The notes below the pieces were generated by a model. The model saw only the letters and a program-made list of their open reading frames with translations. It was not told the DNA's origin and ran no database searches. The position numbers and the translations under genes are program-made. This document shows positions 26,528 to 35,607 of a DNA stretch of 64,000 nucleotides, in pieces; position 1 is the first letter of the stretch, and each line of letters begins with the position of its first letter. This DNA is from Spirosoma sordidisoli (GTDB taxonomy: Bacteria > Bacteroidota > Bacteroidia > Cytophagales > Spirosomataceae): assembly GCF_004138325.1 (NCBI RefSeq), contig NZ_SBLB01000005.1:62001-126000 (forward strand), in the 5' to 3' direction.

Positions 26528-27094
26528 ATGGCAGACAATCCTTTATTTAACGCACCCCGTAACTCGCAAATGGAGCTGGAACGGGTGTATTTCTGGACAA
26601 ATACCATTCATAACTGGAAGCGTCTGCTGACTCAGGATAAGTATAAGCAGGTGATCATCGACTGCTGGGGTGAGTTAGTTGATCGGGGCAAGATCACTGT
26701 CTATGCCTTTGTGATTATGCCTAACCATCTGCATGTCATCTGGGAGTTGCGGGAGCCGAATGGCAAAGAAATGCCGCATGCCAGCTTCAATAAATTTACA
26801 AGCCATCAGTTTCTCGCCGATCTTAAAGTTCATCATCCGCAGGTATTACCCTATTTCCTCGCCCAGGAGGGTAAGCGAACCTATGGTTTCTGGCAACGCG
26901 ACGCGTTGGCTATACATATGGATACGCCTGCCAAAGTGCTGCAAAAGATTGATTACATTCACAATAATCCATTGCAGGCGCATTGGAACCTGGCCACCCG
27001 GCCCGATGCCTACAAGTGGTCATCCGCTCGCTTCTACGAGACGAACGAGGATGAGTTTGGCTTTTTGACCCACTACGCCGAGCGATTTGGTTAA
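26528..27094 (+). CDS. REP-associated tyrosine transposase (RAYT, Y1_Tnp/HUH)
   Basis: 188 residues. The HUH metal motif is His67-Leu-His69 in FVIMPNHLHVIW, the catalytic Tyr143 lies in KIDYIHNNP, and YKWSSARFY follows, the order of IS200-related TnpA-REP proteins. It would nick and join single-stranded DNA at REP hairpins. An alternative start is Met15. The gene is intact and embedded in palindromes at both sides: 26325-26432 and 27163-27324. It lacks a partner TnpB and the usual IS200 ends, as expected for a domesticated RAYT. Confidence 0.93.
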   Translation: MADNPLFNAPRNSQMELERVYFWTNTIHNWKRLLTQDKYKQVIIDCWGELVDRGKITVYAFVIMPNHLHVIWELREPNGKEMPHASFNKFTSHQFLADLKVHHPQVLPYFLAQEGKRTYGFWQRDALAIHMDTPAKVLQKIDYIHNNPLQAHWNLATRPDAYKWSSARFYETNEDEFGFLTHYAERFG

Positions 27095-27124
27095 GATGAA
27101 GCCTCTGTTCCCTCCACTATGATC

Positions 27125-27385
27125 TATTGGCTGCCGTGGTCCGTGCGGTCGGCGCCCCCACCGTGGTCCGTGTCCCCACGGACCACTTGTCCGGACGGTT
27201 TTGTCGGTAGCAGACAGTTGCTGACGCATGAGTGGTCCGTGAGGACACGGACCACTTGTTCGGATAGTTTTGTCGGTAGCAGACAGTTGCTGACGCATGA
27301 GTGGTCCGTGGGGACACGGACCACGGTGGACGGTGGAGGACCACGGTGGAGCGCCGACCGCACGGACCAGGGTGACCAGGCGCGT
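27125..27385. repeat. Right REP array of the RAYT locus
   Basis: Three hairpins at 27163-27186, 27232-27255 and 27301-27324, each 24 nt with perfect 10-bp arms and loops TCCC, AGGA, GGGA, separated by two 45-nt linkers, giving an exact 69-nt period. A partial arm lies at 27134-27145. The right end, GGAGCGCCGACCGCACGG from 27348, is the inverted complement of the enlarged loop arms at the left (e.g. 26330-26347), so the locus as a whole is bounded by inverted repeats. Confidence 0.92.
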
Positions 27386-27446
27386 AGTTTGGTGAAACGC
27401 GGACCTCGGTAATTTTGCGCGGGTCAGGAGTGGGCGATGGCGGGGG

Positions 27447-29360
27447 TTACTGAATTCTGAGCGTTAGGTTGCCGCTTTTGGTGTAGGCAATTTCTTCTTC
27501 GGCCAGCATCTGCCGGATGGTCTGGGCCAGGGTGTCGGCGTCGGTCTGGGCGAAATGGTGGGCCAGCTGCTTAGGCGAGATACCCGGTCCGTTGGCCAGT
27601 GCTACGTAGTCGCGGACCTGGTCACGGACGGCAGTGGTGGCGGGGTCGGCTTTCTTTTTCTTCCGGATGCAGTTGTCGCAGATGCCGCAGGCTTCGCCGG
27701 TTTTTTCGCCGAAGTAGGCCTGCAGCAGGCGTGTGCGGCACTGGGTCGGGTGTTCGGCGTAGATCGTAGCGGCCTGTACTTTGCGGAGCGCCAGCTCTTT
27801 GCGCCGGTTCAGCTCGGGTACATTGACCGGCAGGTCGGGGGCGTGGTGGCGGGGCGTCAGGAATGTAAGCTGGGGCTTATCTTTCTGCTTCTCGTAAATA
27901 ACTACCCCCCGCTGGTCGAGCTGGGTCAGCAGGGCCTCGATCTCGCGCTGGTCGATCAGGAAAGCGCGGGCCAGGGTTGTTTCCGAAATCGTGATGAAAT
28001 CCGTAAACAGCTCGCCCCCATACAGCCGAAGCAGCAGTTTGATAAACGAATCGAACCGGGGATTCAGCACCTGAAACTCGTACAGCTGCCGGTTATCCAG
28101 CGACAGCGTTAGCCGCGACGGATGGAAATAGTTTTCGTTCAGCTGAATGAACCCTTCTAGCTGGAGCTGCTTGAGCGCATAATGGGTTTCCTGCGGGGGG
28201 AGGCTGAACGTGTTGGTAAAGGTAGCCAGGTCGAAATCGTAGCTGGCAAACTCGCCCCCGCCAACCGGCACGGCCGTATAATTGGCCAGCGCCTGATACA
28301 CCCGGCGCAGCATCTCGACCGGCTGATACAGCTGTTCGGTACGAAAGCGCAGGCTTTCCAGATCGTTCTGGGTGTAGAGCATCAGCGCGTAGGCTTTTTG
28401 CCCATCGCGTCCGGCGCGACCCGCTTCCTGGTAGTAGGCTTCGAGCGAGTCGGGCACGTCGAGGTGAACCACCAGCCGAACGTTCGGTTTATCGATGCCC
28501 ATCCCGAACGCGTTGGTCGCCACCATGACCCGGGTCCGGTCCTGAATCCAGGCATCCTGCCTGTCGGTCCGTTGCTGGGTGGTCAGCCCGGCATGGTAGA
28601 AATCGGCGGAGATGTTCTGGCGTTGCAGCAGCTGTGCAATCTGCTGGGTTTGCCGCCGGCTTCTGACGTAGACGATGGCGCAGCCCGGCACCCGCTCCAG
28701 CACCCGAATTAGCCGGTCTTCCTTGTTTTCTTCAGACAGGGCCGAGTACGACAGGTTGGGCCGCGCAAAGGTTTGCCGAAACACGCGGGGCTCGCGCAGG
28801 GCAAGTTTCTCGACAATATCGGTCTGCACGTCGGGCGTAGCCGATGCCGTCAGGGCAATGATGGGCGTGTCGGGCAGCAGGTCGCGGAACTCGGCAATTT
28901 GCAGGTAGGGCGGCCGGAAGTCGTAGCCCCAGGCCGATATGCAGTGGGCTTCGTCGACCGCCAGCAGGCAGACCGTCATCTGTTTGGCGCGCTCGATCAC
29001 GATCTCCGTCCGGAGCCGCTCGGGCGACAGGTACAAAAACTTGGTATTGCCGTAGATGCAGTTGTCCAGCACCGTATCGATCTCGCGGTAATGCATGCCC
29101 GAATAGATGGCCGCGGCCGGAATACCCCGTCGGCGCAACTGCTCGACCTGGTCTTTCATGAGCGCAATCAGGGGCGTGACCACAATACAAACGCCTTTCA
29201 TAGCCAGCGTCGGCACCTGGAAACAGATCGATTTGCCACCCCCGGTCGGCATCAGGACCAGCGAGTCCTGCCGGGCCAGCACGGCGCCGACAACCTCTTC
29301 CTGCAACGGCCGGAAGGTGTCGTATCCCCAAAATTGCTGAAGTATCTGGCGGGTCGTCAT
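27447..29360 (-). CDS. recQ: ATP-dependent DNA helicase RecQ
   Basis: 637 residues. Walker A MPTGGGKS (residues 37-44), DEAH box at 136-139, aromatic-rich loop [18 protein letters not shown], and helicase C motifs [10 protein letters not shown]. The RecQ-Ct zinc cluster is visible as [12 protein letters not shown] then CGICDNC (~560-585), followed by an HRDC/WH-like end. It unwinds recombination intermediates and stalled forks. It has a -7 box 13 nt before its ATG and is divergent from msrB. Confidence 0.95.
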   Translation of the reverse strand: MTTRQILQQFWGYDTFRPLQEEVVGAVLARQDSLVLMPTGGGKSICFQVPTLAMKGVCIVVTPLIALMKDQVEQLRRRGIPAAAIYSGMHYREIDTVLDNCIYGNTKFLYLSPERLRTEIVIERAKQMTVCLLAVDEAHCISAWGYDFRPPYLQIAEFRDLLPDTPIIALTASATPDVQTDIVEKLALREPRVFRQTFARPNLSYSALSEENKEDRLIRVLERVPGCAIVYVRSRRQTQQIAQLLQRQNISADFYHAGLTTQQRTDRQDAWIQDRTRVMVATNAFGMGIDKPNVRLVVHLDVPDSLEAYYQEAGRAGRDGQKAYALMLYTQNDLESLRFRTEQLYQPVEMLRRVYQALANYTAVPVGGGEFASYDFDLATFTNTFSLPPQETHYALKQLQLEGFIQLNENYFHPSRLTLSLDNRQLYEFQVLNPRFDSFIKLLLRLYGGELFTDFITISETTLARAFLIDQREIEALLTQLDQRGVVIYEKQKDKPQLTFLTPRHHAPDLPVNVPELNRRKELALRKVQAATIYAEHPTQCRTRLLQAYFGEKTGEACGICDNCIRKKKKADPATTAVRDQVRDYVALANGPGISPKQLAHHFAQTDADTLAQTIRQMLAEEEIAYTKSGNLTLRIQ

Positions 29361-29373
29361 GCGAGTGATGCCG

Positions 29374-29381
29374 CAAATTTA
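29374..29381 (-). promoter_or_regulatory. -7 promoter box of recQ
   Basis: Minus-strand TAAATTTG, match to TAnnTTTG, 13 nt upstream of the recQ ATG. Confidence 0.5.
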
Positions 29382-29454
29382 CGACCGTATGAACACAAAT
29401 CAGACCCCTTTCGGTTATTGGTTTGTACCCATAGTTCAACAAACGAGAGCAAAC

Positions 29455-29862
29455 ATGATCCAGAAAGTCATCAAGACCGACGACGAATGGCGGCAGCAAC
29501 TGACGCCGGAGCAATACCGGGTTACCCGTACCAAAGGCACCGAACGGCCGTTTACGGGCGAGTACTGCGAAGCCCACGACCCCGGCCTGTATGCCTGCGT
29601 CTGCTGCGGTACGGAGTTGTTTGAGTCGACCACCAAGTTCGAGTCGGGCACGGGCTGGCCCAGTTTTACCGAGCCCATCGAGGCCGATCGCATCCGGCTG
29701 GAGAAAGACTTCAGCCACGGCATGATCCGGGTCGAAGTGCTTTGTAATGTGTGCGATGCGCACTTGGGACACGTCTTCAACGACGGGCCTCCGCCAACGG
29801 GCATGCGCTACTGTCTGAACTCGGTGGCGCTGGTACTGAAGCGCTCGGCCGAGGTGTCGTAA
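29455..29862 (+). CDS. msrB: Peptide-methionine (R)-S-oxide reductase
   Basis: 135 residues. The zinc Cys pairs lie in CVCC and CNVC, the substrate loop is [11 protein letters not shown], and the catalytic Cys is in GMRYCLNS. It reduces methionine-R-sulfoxide in damaged proteins. The start at 29455 ([12 protein letters not shown]) fits the family; in-frame ATG codons lie further upstream but give a non-homologous extension. There is no signal peptide, so it is cytoplasmic. Confidence 0.94.
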   Translation: MIQKVIKTDDEWRQQLTPEQYRVTRTKGTERPFTGEYCEAHDPGLYACVCCGTELFESTTKFESGTGWPSFTEPIEADRIRLEKDFSHGMIRVEVLCNVCDAHLGHVFNDGPPPTGMRYCLNSVALVLKRSAEVS

Positions 29863-29956
29863 GATAAGGTAAACGGCGGAGTAGAGGGGCTGATGCCTGC
29901 TTTGCGGGATTTGTCCGCTATATTCAACCCGCTTTGTGCTCCCTCTACTCACGCTT

Positions 29957-32644
29957 ATGTTCCAATGGAAACCAGCAACCGCGCCTGTCGGCGCTCTGTT
30001 GCTGATTGGTTTACTCTGTCCGTTCCGGGCGTCGGCACAGCCGGTACGCGCTACTCCGCCCGATCCGTCTATCCCGTACCAGGCGTTTGTGCGGCAGCTG
30101 CGGACGTCGGGCGCCAGCGCGGTTCCAGGTCCCCGGGTGGTTTGTTACCTGTCGGGTCAGAACGGGTCTGGCTCGGTGCCGCCCCCCGAGGCTTTTCTCC
30201 GCACCCGCCAAGCGTCGAACGGTCGGCAGGCGGCTCCAACGGCGCAGTTTATCGTCGATTATCGAAATTTTACCCCCGAAGCCCAACGGGCGTTTCAGTA
30301 CGCCGTCGACATCTGGGCTACGCAGATTGCCTCGCCCGTACCGATCCGGATTCAGGCCAGCTGGATCAGTCAGGAGCCGGGTGTGCTGGGCGCGGCCGGC
30401 CCATCCAGCTACCGGGCTGGTGCTGATGGGGTGCAGAAAGGATACGGCTATTACCCCGTGGCGCTGGCCGAAAAAGTGGCCCGCCGGGCGCTTAACAGTG
30501 ATAGCGAACCCGATATCGTAGCGCAGTTCAACCGTAACAACGAGTGGTATTACGGTACCGACGGCAAAACACCCCCCAACCAGCCCGATCTCGTTACGGC
30601 TGCGCTGCACGAAATAGCGCATGGGCTGGGATTCATTGGTTTCTTCGACGTTGTTAACAGCGTAGGGTACTACTCGGCGGGTCTGCCTTCGGTCTACGAT
30701 CACCTGATCATAAACGGGATCGACAATGGCCCGGCCGTACGACCGGTGGCCGACATGAGTTCGATGCCGGGCGGGTCGGTCGCGCTGGGTTCGTTTCTGA
30801 CCAACAACAACCTGTTTCTGAACGGACCGCTGCTGGTTCGTCAGTTTGGCCGTCGGCTGCCGCGGCTGTCGGCCCTGCGCCCGTTCGACCGCGCCGTCAG
30901 CCTGTACCATCTGAACGAAGACAGCTACAGCAACGATAGCCTCAACCGGCTCATGCGGCCCCGGCTGAAGCTGGGCGAGGCTACCCATAGCCCGGGTCAG
31001 ATTACCCTCACCACGCTGGCCGATCTGGAGTGGAAAACGACCTCGGTGCTGCACACTCCGCTCGAGAACAGCGAAGATCCTAAAGATCTGGTCTTCAGCG
31101 CCCGTATTGTCAGCGACACGGCCTACGCGCCCAATTCCGTACGGCTGTTCTACCGGAAATCCCAGCCGGCGACCGGCGACACGGCCGTTATAGCCGTACC
31201 CATGACGCAGGTTGGCACAACGGGCGAGTTCAGAGCCACGCTCCCGGCCGCCCAGGCCCAGGGCGAAGTCTGGTACTACCTCTCAGCGCAGGATGTGTCG
31301 GGCCGTACGTTTACCAATCCCGGCAAATTACCGGCGGGCGCGCAGGCCCTCTATCGGGTGCTGGCTGGTCCCGACCTGGTGCCACCCACGATCCGCTACA
31401 GTCCGGCTAAGAATCTGATTCTGAATGTCGCCGTGGTCGATAGCCTGCCCATCAGCGCCCTGATTGCCGACGATCGTATTACGGGGGTCGAATCGGCATT
31501 TGTCGAGTATCAGATCAATGGGGTTGCGCAGCCCAACCTGCCGCTGCCCCGTCAGCCAGCCACGATTAACGGTGTTAGATACGATAGCCTCTACATGAGC
31601 CGGATCAGCTTCCCGGCCAATTCGCTCAAAGCTGGCGACCGAATCACCTACCGGATTGTAGCCCGCGATGGCTCCCGCAACCGAAATCTGGCCTACAGTC
31701 CGGCCTCGGGTACGTATGAGCTACGGGTAGTGGCTCCGCAGCCAGCTCGGGATCGGTACGTGACGTCTTTTCAGGAAGCGGCTACGGTAGCCAGCGATTT
31801 CGCCACGGCGGGCCTGAACCTGAACCAGCCTTCGGGATTTAGCGATCCGGCGCTGCACTCCGATCACCCCTACCGCAACGGAGCCGATTACCTGGGCCGG
31901 ACCCAGGCCGAAGCCACGCTGCTGGTCCCGATTCGCATTGCCGCCAACCCCGACAGTGCGGTGATCCGCTTCGATGAGATTGCGTTGATTCAGCCCGCTG
32001 AGTATGGCACCCGTTTTGGCGAACCGGGCTTTAACGACTACGGCATCGTTGAGGGCTCGAACGATAACGGTCGCAGCTGGCGGCCCCTGGTAGATGGCTA
32101 CAACGCACTCGACCAGACCGACTGGCTGGCGGCTTATAACCGTAATCTGGTAGACGGCACCCAGATCGGCGAGCGAAACTCGAACACGGTCGGGTTGCCC
32201 GCGCTCTACAAACGCCGGACCATTCCGCTCATCGGGGCGGGCGGGTTCCGGGCGGGAGAGACGATCCTGATCCGGTTCAGGCTGTTTATCGATCGGATCA
32301 ACTTCGGCTGGGGCTGGGCCATCGACAACCTGCGGATTCAGGTGCCGCCCCCGCCCATCGTGCTGGGGAACGAACCCGTCAGCGCGGCCTCGGTTACGGT
32401 TTTTCCGAACCCCCTCACCAGTGGCCTCCTTACTGTACGGGCCGATTATCACAAACCCATTGGCCGGGCCGAGCTGCGCGTCACCGACCTGACCGGCCGG
32501 CTGGTATGGCATACTACGCTGCCCGTATCCGGTACATCATTCAACCGACAGATCGACCTGAGCTCGCTGACGACCGGCCTTTACCGGCTACAGCTCAACC
32601 TGGGCGATGCGGTGCTGACCCGACAGATTCTGATTGCTCACTAA
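29957..32644 (+). CDS. T9SS-exported HExxH metalloprotease-like protein
   Basis: 895 residues. Signal peptide ends SAQ. HEIAHGLGF at His218-Phe226 is a zinc-protease motif, but the position of the third metzincin ligand (228) is Gly, so the third ligand must lie elsewhere or be missing. Several beta-rich domains follow (~400-620). The C-terminal ~80 residues (VTVFPNPLTSGLLTV, then LSSLTTGLYRLQLNLGDAV) form a T9SS type A sorting domain. It is probably a secreted or surface protease. Start ATG 29957 is preferred to GTG 29936. Its 3' end overlaps fbp on the other strand by 57 bp. Confidence 0.8.
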   Translation: MFQWKPATAPVGALLLIGLLCPFRASAQPVRATPPDPSIPYQAFVRQLRTSGASAVPGPRVVCYLSGQNGSGSVPPPEAFLRTRQASNGRQAAPTAQFIVDYRNFTPEAQRAFQYAVDIWATQIASPVPIRIQASWISQEPGVLGAAGPSSYRAGADGVQKGYGYYPVALAEKVARRALNSDSEPDIVAQFNRNNEWYYGTDGKTPPNQPDLVTAALHEIAHGLGFIGFFDVVNSVGYYSAGLPSVYDHLIINGIDNGPAVRPVADMSSMPGGSVALGSFLTNNNLFLNGPLLVRQFGRRLPRLSALRPFDRAVSLYHLNEDSYSNDSLNRLMRPRLKLGEATHSPGQITLTTLADLEWKTTSVLHTPLENSEDPKDLVFSARIVSDTAYAPNSVRLFYRKSQPATGDTAVIAVPMTQVGTTGEFRATLPAAQAQGEVWYYLSAQDVSGRTFTNPGKLPAGAQALYRVLAGPDLVPPTIRYSPAKNLILNVAVVDSLPISALIADDRITGVESAFVEYQINGVAQPNLPLPRQPATINGVRYDSLYMSRISFPANSLKAGDRITYRIVARDGSRNRNLAYSPASGTYELRVVAPQPARDRYVTSFQEAATVASDFATAGLNLNQPSGFSDPALHSDHPYRNGADYLGRTQAEATLLVPIRIAANPDSAVIRFDEIALIQPAEYGTRFGEPGFNDYGIVEGSNDNGRSWRPLVDGYNALDQTDWLAAYNRNLVDGTQIGERNSNTVGLPALYKRRTIPLIGAGGFRAGETILIRFRLFIDRINFGWGWAIDNLRIQVPPPPIVLGNEPVSAASVTVFPNPLTSGLLTVRADYHKPIGRAELRVTDLTGRLVWHTTLPVSGTSFNRQIDLSSLTTGLYRLQLNLGDAVLTRQILIAH

Positions 32645-33652
32645 CCCGGCCAGCTCGGTTACCATCTGCGTAGACCCCGCAAAAACGGGCGTACGGGCGT
32701 GCAGCGCGTCGGGCCGAACGTCGAGGATGGGCTGGCTGGTCGAAATGGCCTGCCCGTTCGCCTGTTCAGCCAGCCAGGCCATCGGGTAGGCTTCGTACAA
32801 AAGCCGGATTTTGCCGTCGGGCTGGGTACTGGTGCCGGGGTACAGATAAATACCACCCTTGAGCAGGTTGCGGTGAAAGTCGGCCACGAACGCGCCGATG
32901 TAACGCGCCGAGCAGCCCCGGTCCCGACATTGGTTCAGGTAAGCGCGTACCGACTCGTCGTAGGTCGAAAAATAGCCTTCGTTGCAGGAATAGATTCGTC
33001 CCTCGGCCGGGCACTGGATGAGGGGGTGCGACAGCATGAACTCGCCCAGCGACGGATCGTAGGTAAAGCCATTGACGCCGTTGCCGGTCGTGAATACCAG
33101 CATGGTAGAGGGGCCGTAAAGCACGTACCCGGCCGCTACCTGCCGCCGACCGCCCTGCAGGAAATCGGCTTCGGTGGGCTGGCTGCCAACGGGCGATACA
33201 CGCCGGTAGACCGAAAAAATAGTACCGACCGATACATTGGTGTCGAAGTTCGAGGAGCCATCGAGCGGGTCGAGCGCCACCACGTATTTGCCGGTCGGGT
33301 ACTCGGTATAGATGATCTCTTCCTCTTCTTCCGAAACAATGCCCGCCACTTCGCCCCCGTTGTTGAAGGCCCGTACGAACCGGATATGGGCTGCCAGGTC
33401 GAGCTTTTGCTGCATCTCACCCTGCACGTTGGTACTGCCTGCTGTACCGGCCAGCCCCGACAGCCCCGCCCGGTTTATTTCGCGGTTTACGATCTTGCTG
33501 GCCAGCGCAATGTCGCGCAGGAGTTGGGAGAGGTCGCCCACGGCCGATGGAAACTGGCTTTGCTGCCGTTTGATGAACCGGTCGAGGGTAATGCCAATGG
33601 GTAACCCAAACGCGGCTGTATCCGAGCCGTTAAGCGTGTGTTGAACCGTCAT
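32588..33652 (-). CDS. fbp: Class I fructose-1,6-bisphosphatase
   Basis: 354 residues. Metal-binding DPLDGSSN at 128-135, the acidic loop EEEEEIIYTEYPTG before it, and YIGAFVADFHRNLLKGGIYLYPG, the substrate pocket, in the C-terminal half. It hydrolyses fructose 1,6-bisphosphate in gluconeogenesis. It lies 222 bp downstream of pckA on the same strand. The last ~19 residues are encoded opposite the end of the convergent T9SS gene and extend beyond the usual GSxxMV end. Confidence 0.95.
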   Translation of the reverse strand: MTVQHTLNGSDTAAFGLPIGITLDRFIKRQQSQFPSAVGDLSQLLRDIALASKIVNREINRAGLSGLAGTAGSTNVQGEMQQKLDLAAHIRFVRAFNNGGEVAGIVSEEEEEIIYTEYPTGKYVVALDPLDGSSNFDTNVSVGTIFSVYRRVSPVGSQPTEADFLQGGRRQVAAGYVLYGPSTMLVFTTGNGVNGFTYDPSLGEFMLSHPLIQCPAEGRIYSCNEGYFSTYDESVRAYLNQCRDRGCSARYIGAFVADFHRNLLKGGIYLYPGTSTQPDGKIRLLYEAYPMAWLAEQANGQAISTSQPILDVRPDALHARTPVFAGSTQMVTELAGLVSNQNLSGQHRIAQVEL

Positions 33653-33823
33653 GTTAAGAATGGTTTATGCGTCTGTTACCAGGAAGGTTTCGTTACGGTC
33701 AACGGGGAAAGGGTATGAATGCCGGAACCAGGTTACTGATGGACATCGACTTGGCATCCCGACCGGTACGCCTGTACGAATCGGGCGGCAAGATCTTTTG
33801 ATAGCCATCAGACAGTCGTAGGT

Positions 33824-33868
33824 GCGGTATGGATGCCGGGGCTGAGACGGCCACGGCATCCATACCGC
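33824..33868. repeat. 15-bp perfect hairpin between pckA and fbp
   Basis: GCGGTATGGATGCCG / CGGCATCCATACCGC with a 15-nt loop, 7 nt after the pckA stop. There is no U-run, so it may protect the pckA mRNA end or attenuate readthrough to fbp rather than end transcription. The rest of the 222-bp spacer shows nothing. Confidence 0.7.
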
Positions 33869-33874
33869 GAACGG

Positions 33875-35452
33875 CTAGATTTCTTTCAGTTTCTCGGCGA
33901 AGGCATTGGCGAGTCGTCTGGCTGCGGCCGTGTACATGCCTTTGTACTGCCAGGTATCGATCGGGTTAAGCAGCTCCATCGGCACGCCGGGGCAGCGCTT
34001 GGGAATAGACAGGCCAAATTCGGCATGTTGACCGAACGGAACATCGTCGAGCGCGCCGGTCAGGGCTGCCTGGATCATGGCGCGGGTATGAGACAGGGCC
34101 ATCCGTTTTCCAACGCCGAAGCCGCCCCCTTTCCAGCCCGTATTGACCAGCCAGACCTGCGTACCGTACTGTTCGATGCGCTGCTTCAGGAGCGTTGCGT
34201 ACTGCCGGGCGGGCAGGGGCAGAAAAGCGGCCCCAAAACAGGGTGAGAAGGTCGCCGTAGGGCTGCTGACCCCCTGTTCGGTACCGGCCACTTTCGCCGT
34301 ATAACCCAGCAGGAAGAAGTCGAGCGCCTGCTGGGACGTTAACCGCGACAGCGGAGGCAACACCCCAAACGCGTCGGCCGACAGGAAGAATATATGTTTG
34401 GGGGCCGGTCCGACCGCGGGCTGCCGGGCGTTGCGGATGTGATCGATCGGGTATGAGCAGCGCGTATTCTCGGTAACCGAGCCGTCGGCGTAGTTAACGG
34501 TGTTAGTGCCGGGAACAAAGCGGATATTTTCCAGGATAGCCCCCGGCCCGATGGCGTCATAAATCTCGGGTTCGTTCTCGCGGGTCAGGTTAATGACCTT
34601 GGCGTAGCAGCCGCCTTCGAAGTTAAAGATGGCCGGTTCGTCTGGTCCGTTATCGGCCCAGCCGTGTTCATCGTCGCCGATGAGGTGGCGGGTGGGGTCG
34701 GCCGAAAGGGTTGTTTTTCCCGTTCCCGACAGGCCGAAGAACAGGGCCGTATCGCCATCTTTGCCACTATTGGCCGCGCAGTGCATCGGCAGTACGCCGT
34801 GCTGGAGGGGCAGGCTGTAGTTGAGTGCCGAAAAAACGCTTTTCTTGATCTCGCCGGCATAGCCCGTACCGCCAATCAGGATAACCCCTTTCGACAGGTT
34901 CAGGATGGTGAAGTTGGCGTTGCGGGTGCCGTCGATGGCCGGACTGGCTGTAAACGCCGGGTCCACAATAATCGTGAAGTCAACGGGGCCGTTGGTCGGT
35001 TCGGTGGCGTCTGGCCGCAGAAACATATTATAACTGAACAGATTGTGCCAGGCCAGTGTAGTAATGATGCGCAGCCGAACGCTGTATTCGGGCAGGGCAC
35101 CGGCCCGGGCGTAGCGGGTATACACCTTGCGACCGCTCAGGCTGGCCAGCATCCGCTCCTCCAACTGATCGAAAGCGTCGGCGCAGAACGGTTGGTTCAC
35201 GTCGCCCCAGTCGATGGTATCTGTCGTCTGCGCGTCGCGGACAATGTACCGATCTTTGGGAGTCCGGCCGGTAAAACGGCCGGTCTGGCAAACCAGCGCG
35301 CCGGTGTCGGCCAGCTGGCCTTCGCCGTTGGCCAGAATTTCGGCAACCAGGTCATCGGGAGCGAGATCCTCGAGCAGGTGAACATCGGTAGGCAATCGGA
35401 GCCATGAACGATCACTGGCAAACGCTACTGGGGGCACGAGTAAAGCTTCCAT
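33875..35452 (-). CDS. pckA: Phosphoenolpyruvate carboxykinase (ATP)
   Basis: 525 residues. The kinase-1a P-loop GLSGTGKTTLS is at 240-250, LIGDDEHGWADNG carries kinase-2, and GRTPKDRYIV is the substrate loop near 62-71. It converts oxaloacetate plus ATP to PEP, committing carbon to gluconeogenesis. The start at 35452 (MEALLVPP) is chosen over 35524 because a -7 box lies at 35508-35501, inside the longer frame. It is divergent from the regulator at 35608. Confidence 0.96.
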   Translation of the reverse strand: MEALLVPPVAFASDRSWLRLPTDVHLLEDLAPDDLVAEILANGEGQLADTGALVCQTGRFTGRTPKDRYIVRDAQTTDTIDWGDVNQPFCADAFDQLEERMLASLSGRKVYTRYARAGALPEYSVRLRIITTLAWHNLFSYNMFLRPDATEPTNGPVDFTIIVDPAFTASPAIDGTRNANFTILNLSKGVILIGGTGYAGEIKKSVFSALNYSLPLQHGVLPMHCAANSGKDGDTALFFGLSGTGKTTLSADPTRHLIGDDEHGWADNGPDEPAIFNFEGGCYAKVINLTRENEPEIYDAIGPGAILENIRFVPGTNTVNYADGSVTENTRCSYPIDHIRNARQPAVGPAPKHIFFLSADAFGVLPPLSRLTSQQALDFFLLGYTAKVAGTEQGVSSPTATFSPCFGAAFLPLPARQYATLLKQRIEQYGTQVWLVNTGWKGGGFGVGKRMALSHTRAMIQAALTGALDDVPFGQHAEFGLSIPKRCPGVPMELLNPIDTWQYKGMYTAAARRLANAFAEKLKEI

Positions 35453-35500
35453 AGATGACTGGTTTTTGGTGATGTTTTGAGACAATGTGATGAAGTGTTT

Positions 35501-35544
35501 CAAAGATATTTTGCGATAATACATTAAACAAGCGATTTATCGCT
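35501..35544 (-). promoter_or_regulatory. pckA promoter and palindromic operator candidate
   Basis: The -7 box TATCTTTG (35508-35501, minus strand) is preceded 22 nt upstream by the palindrome AGCGAT-TT-ATCGCT (35531-35544), in the region where a -33 element would lie. TTGCGATAA (35511-35519) is a further half-site. The position suits control by the divergently transcribed XRE regulator; that link is inferred. Confidence 0.5.
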
Positions 35545-35607
35545 AAATCTTGAAAACTTGCTATAAATCAGCAAATCCGTACCTTTATTCCTTCAACTTT
35601 TGAGCGA

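Noticed and set aside
27163..27324. Regular 69-nt repeats resembling a CRISPR array
   Set aside because: The 24-nt palindromes alternate with a conserved, not variable, 45-nt linker, and no cas gene is present. This is a REP array.
28732..29952. 406-codon minus-strand frame covering part of recQ and msrB
   Set aside because: Same strand as recQ but another frame, no domain; it also crosses the msrB gene.
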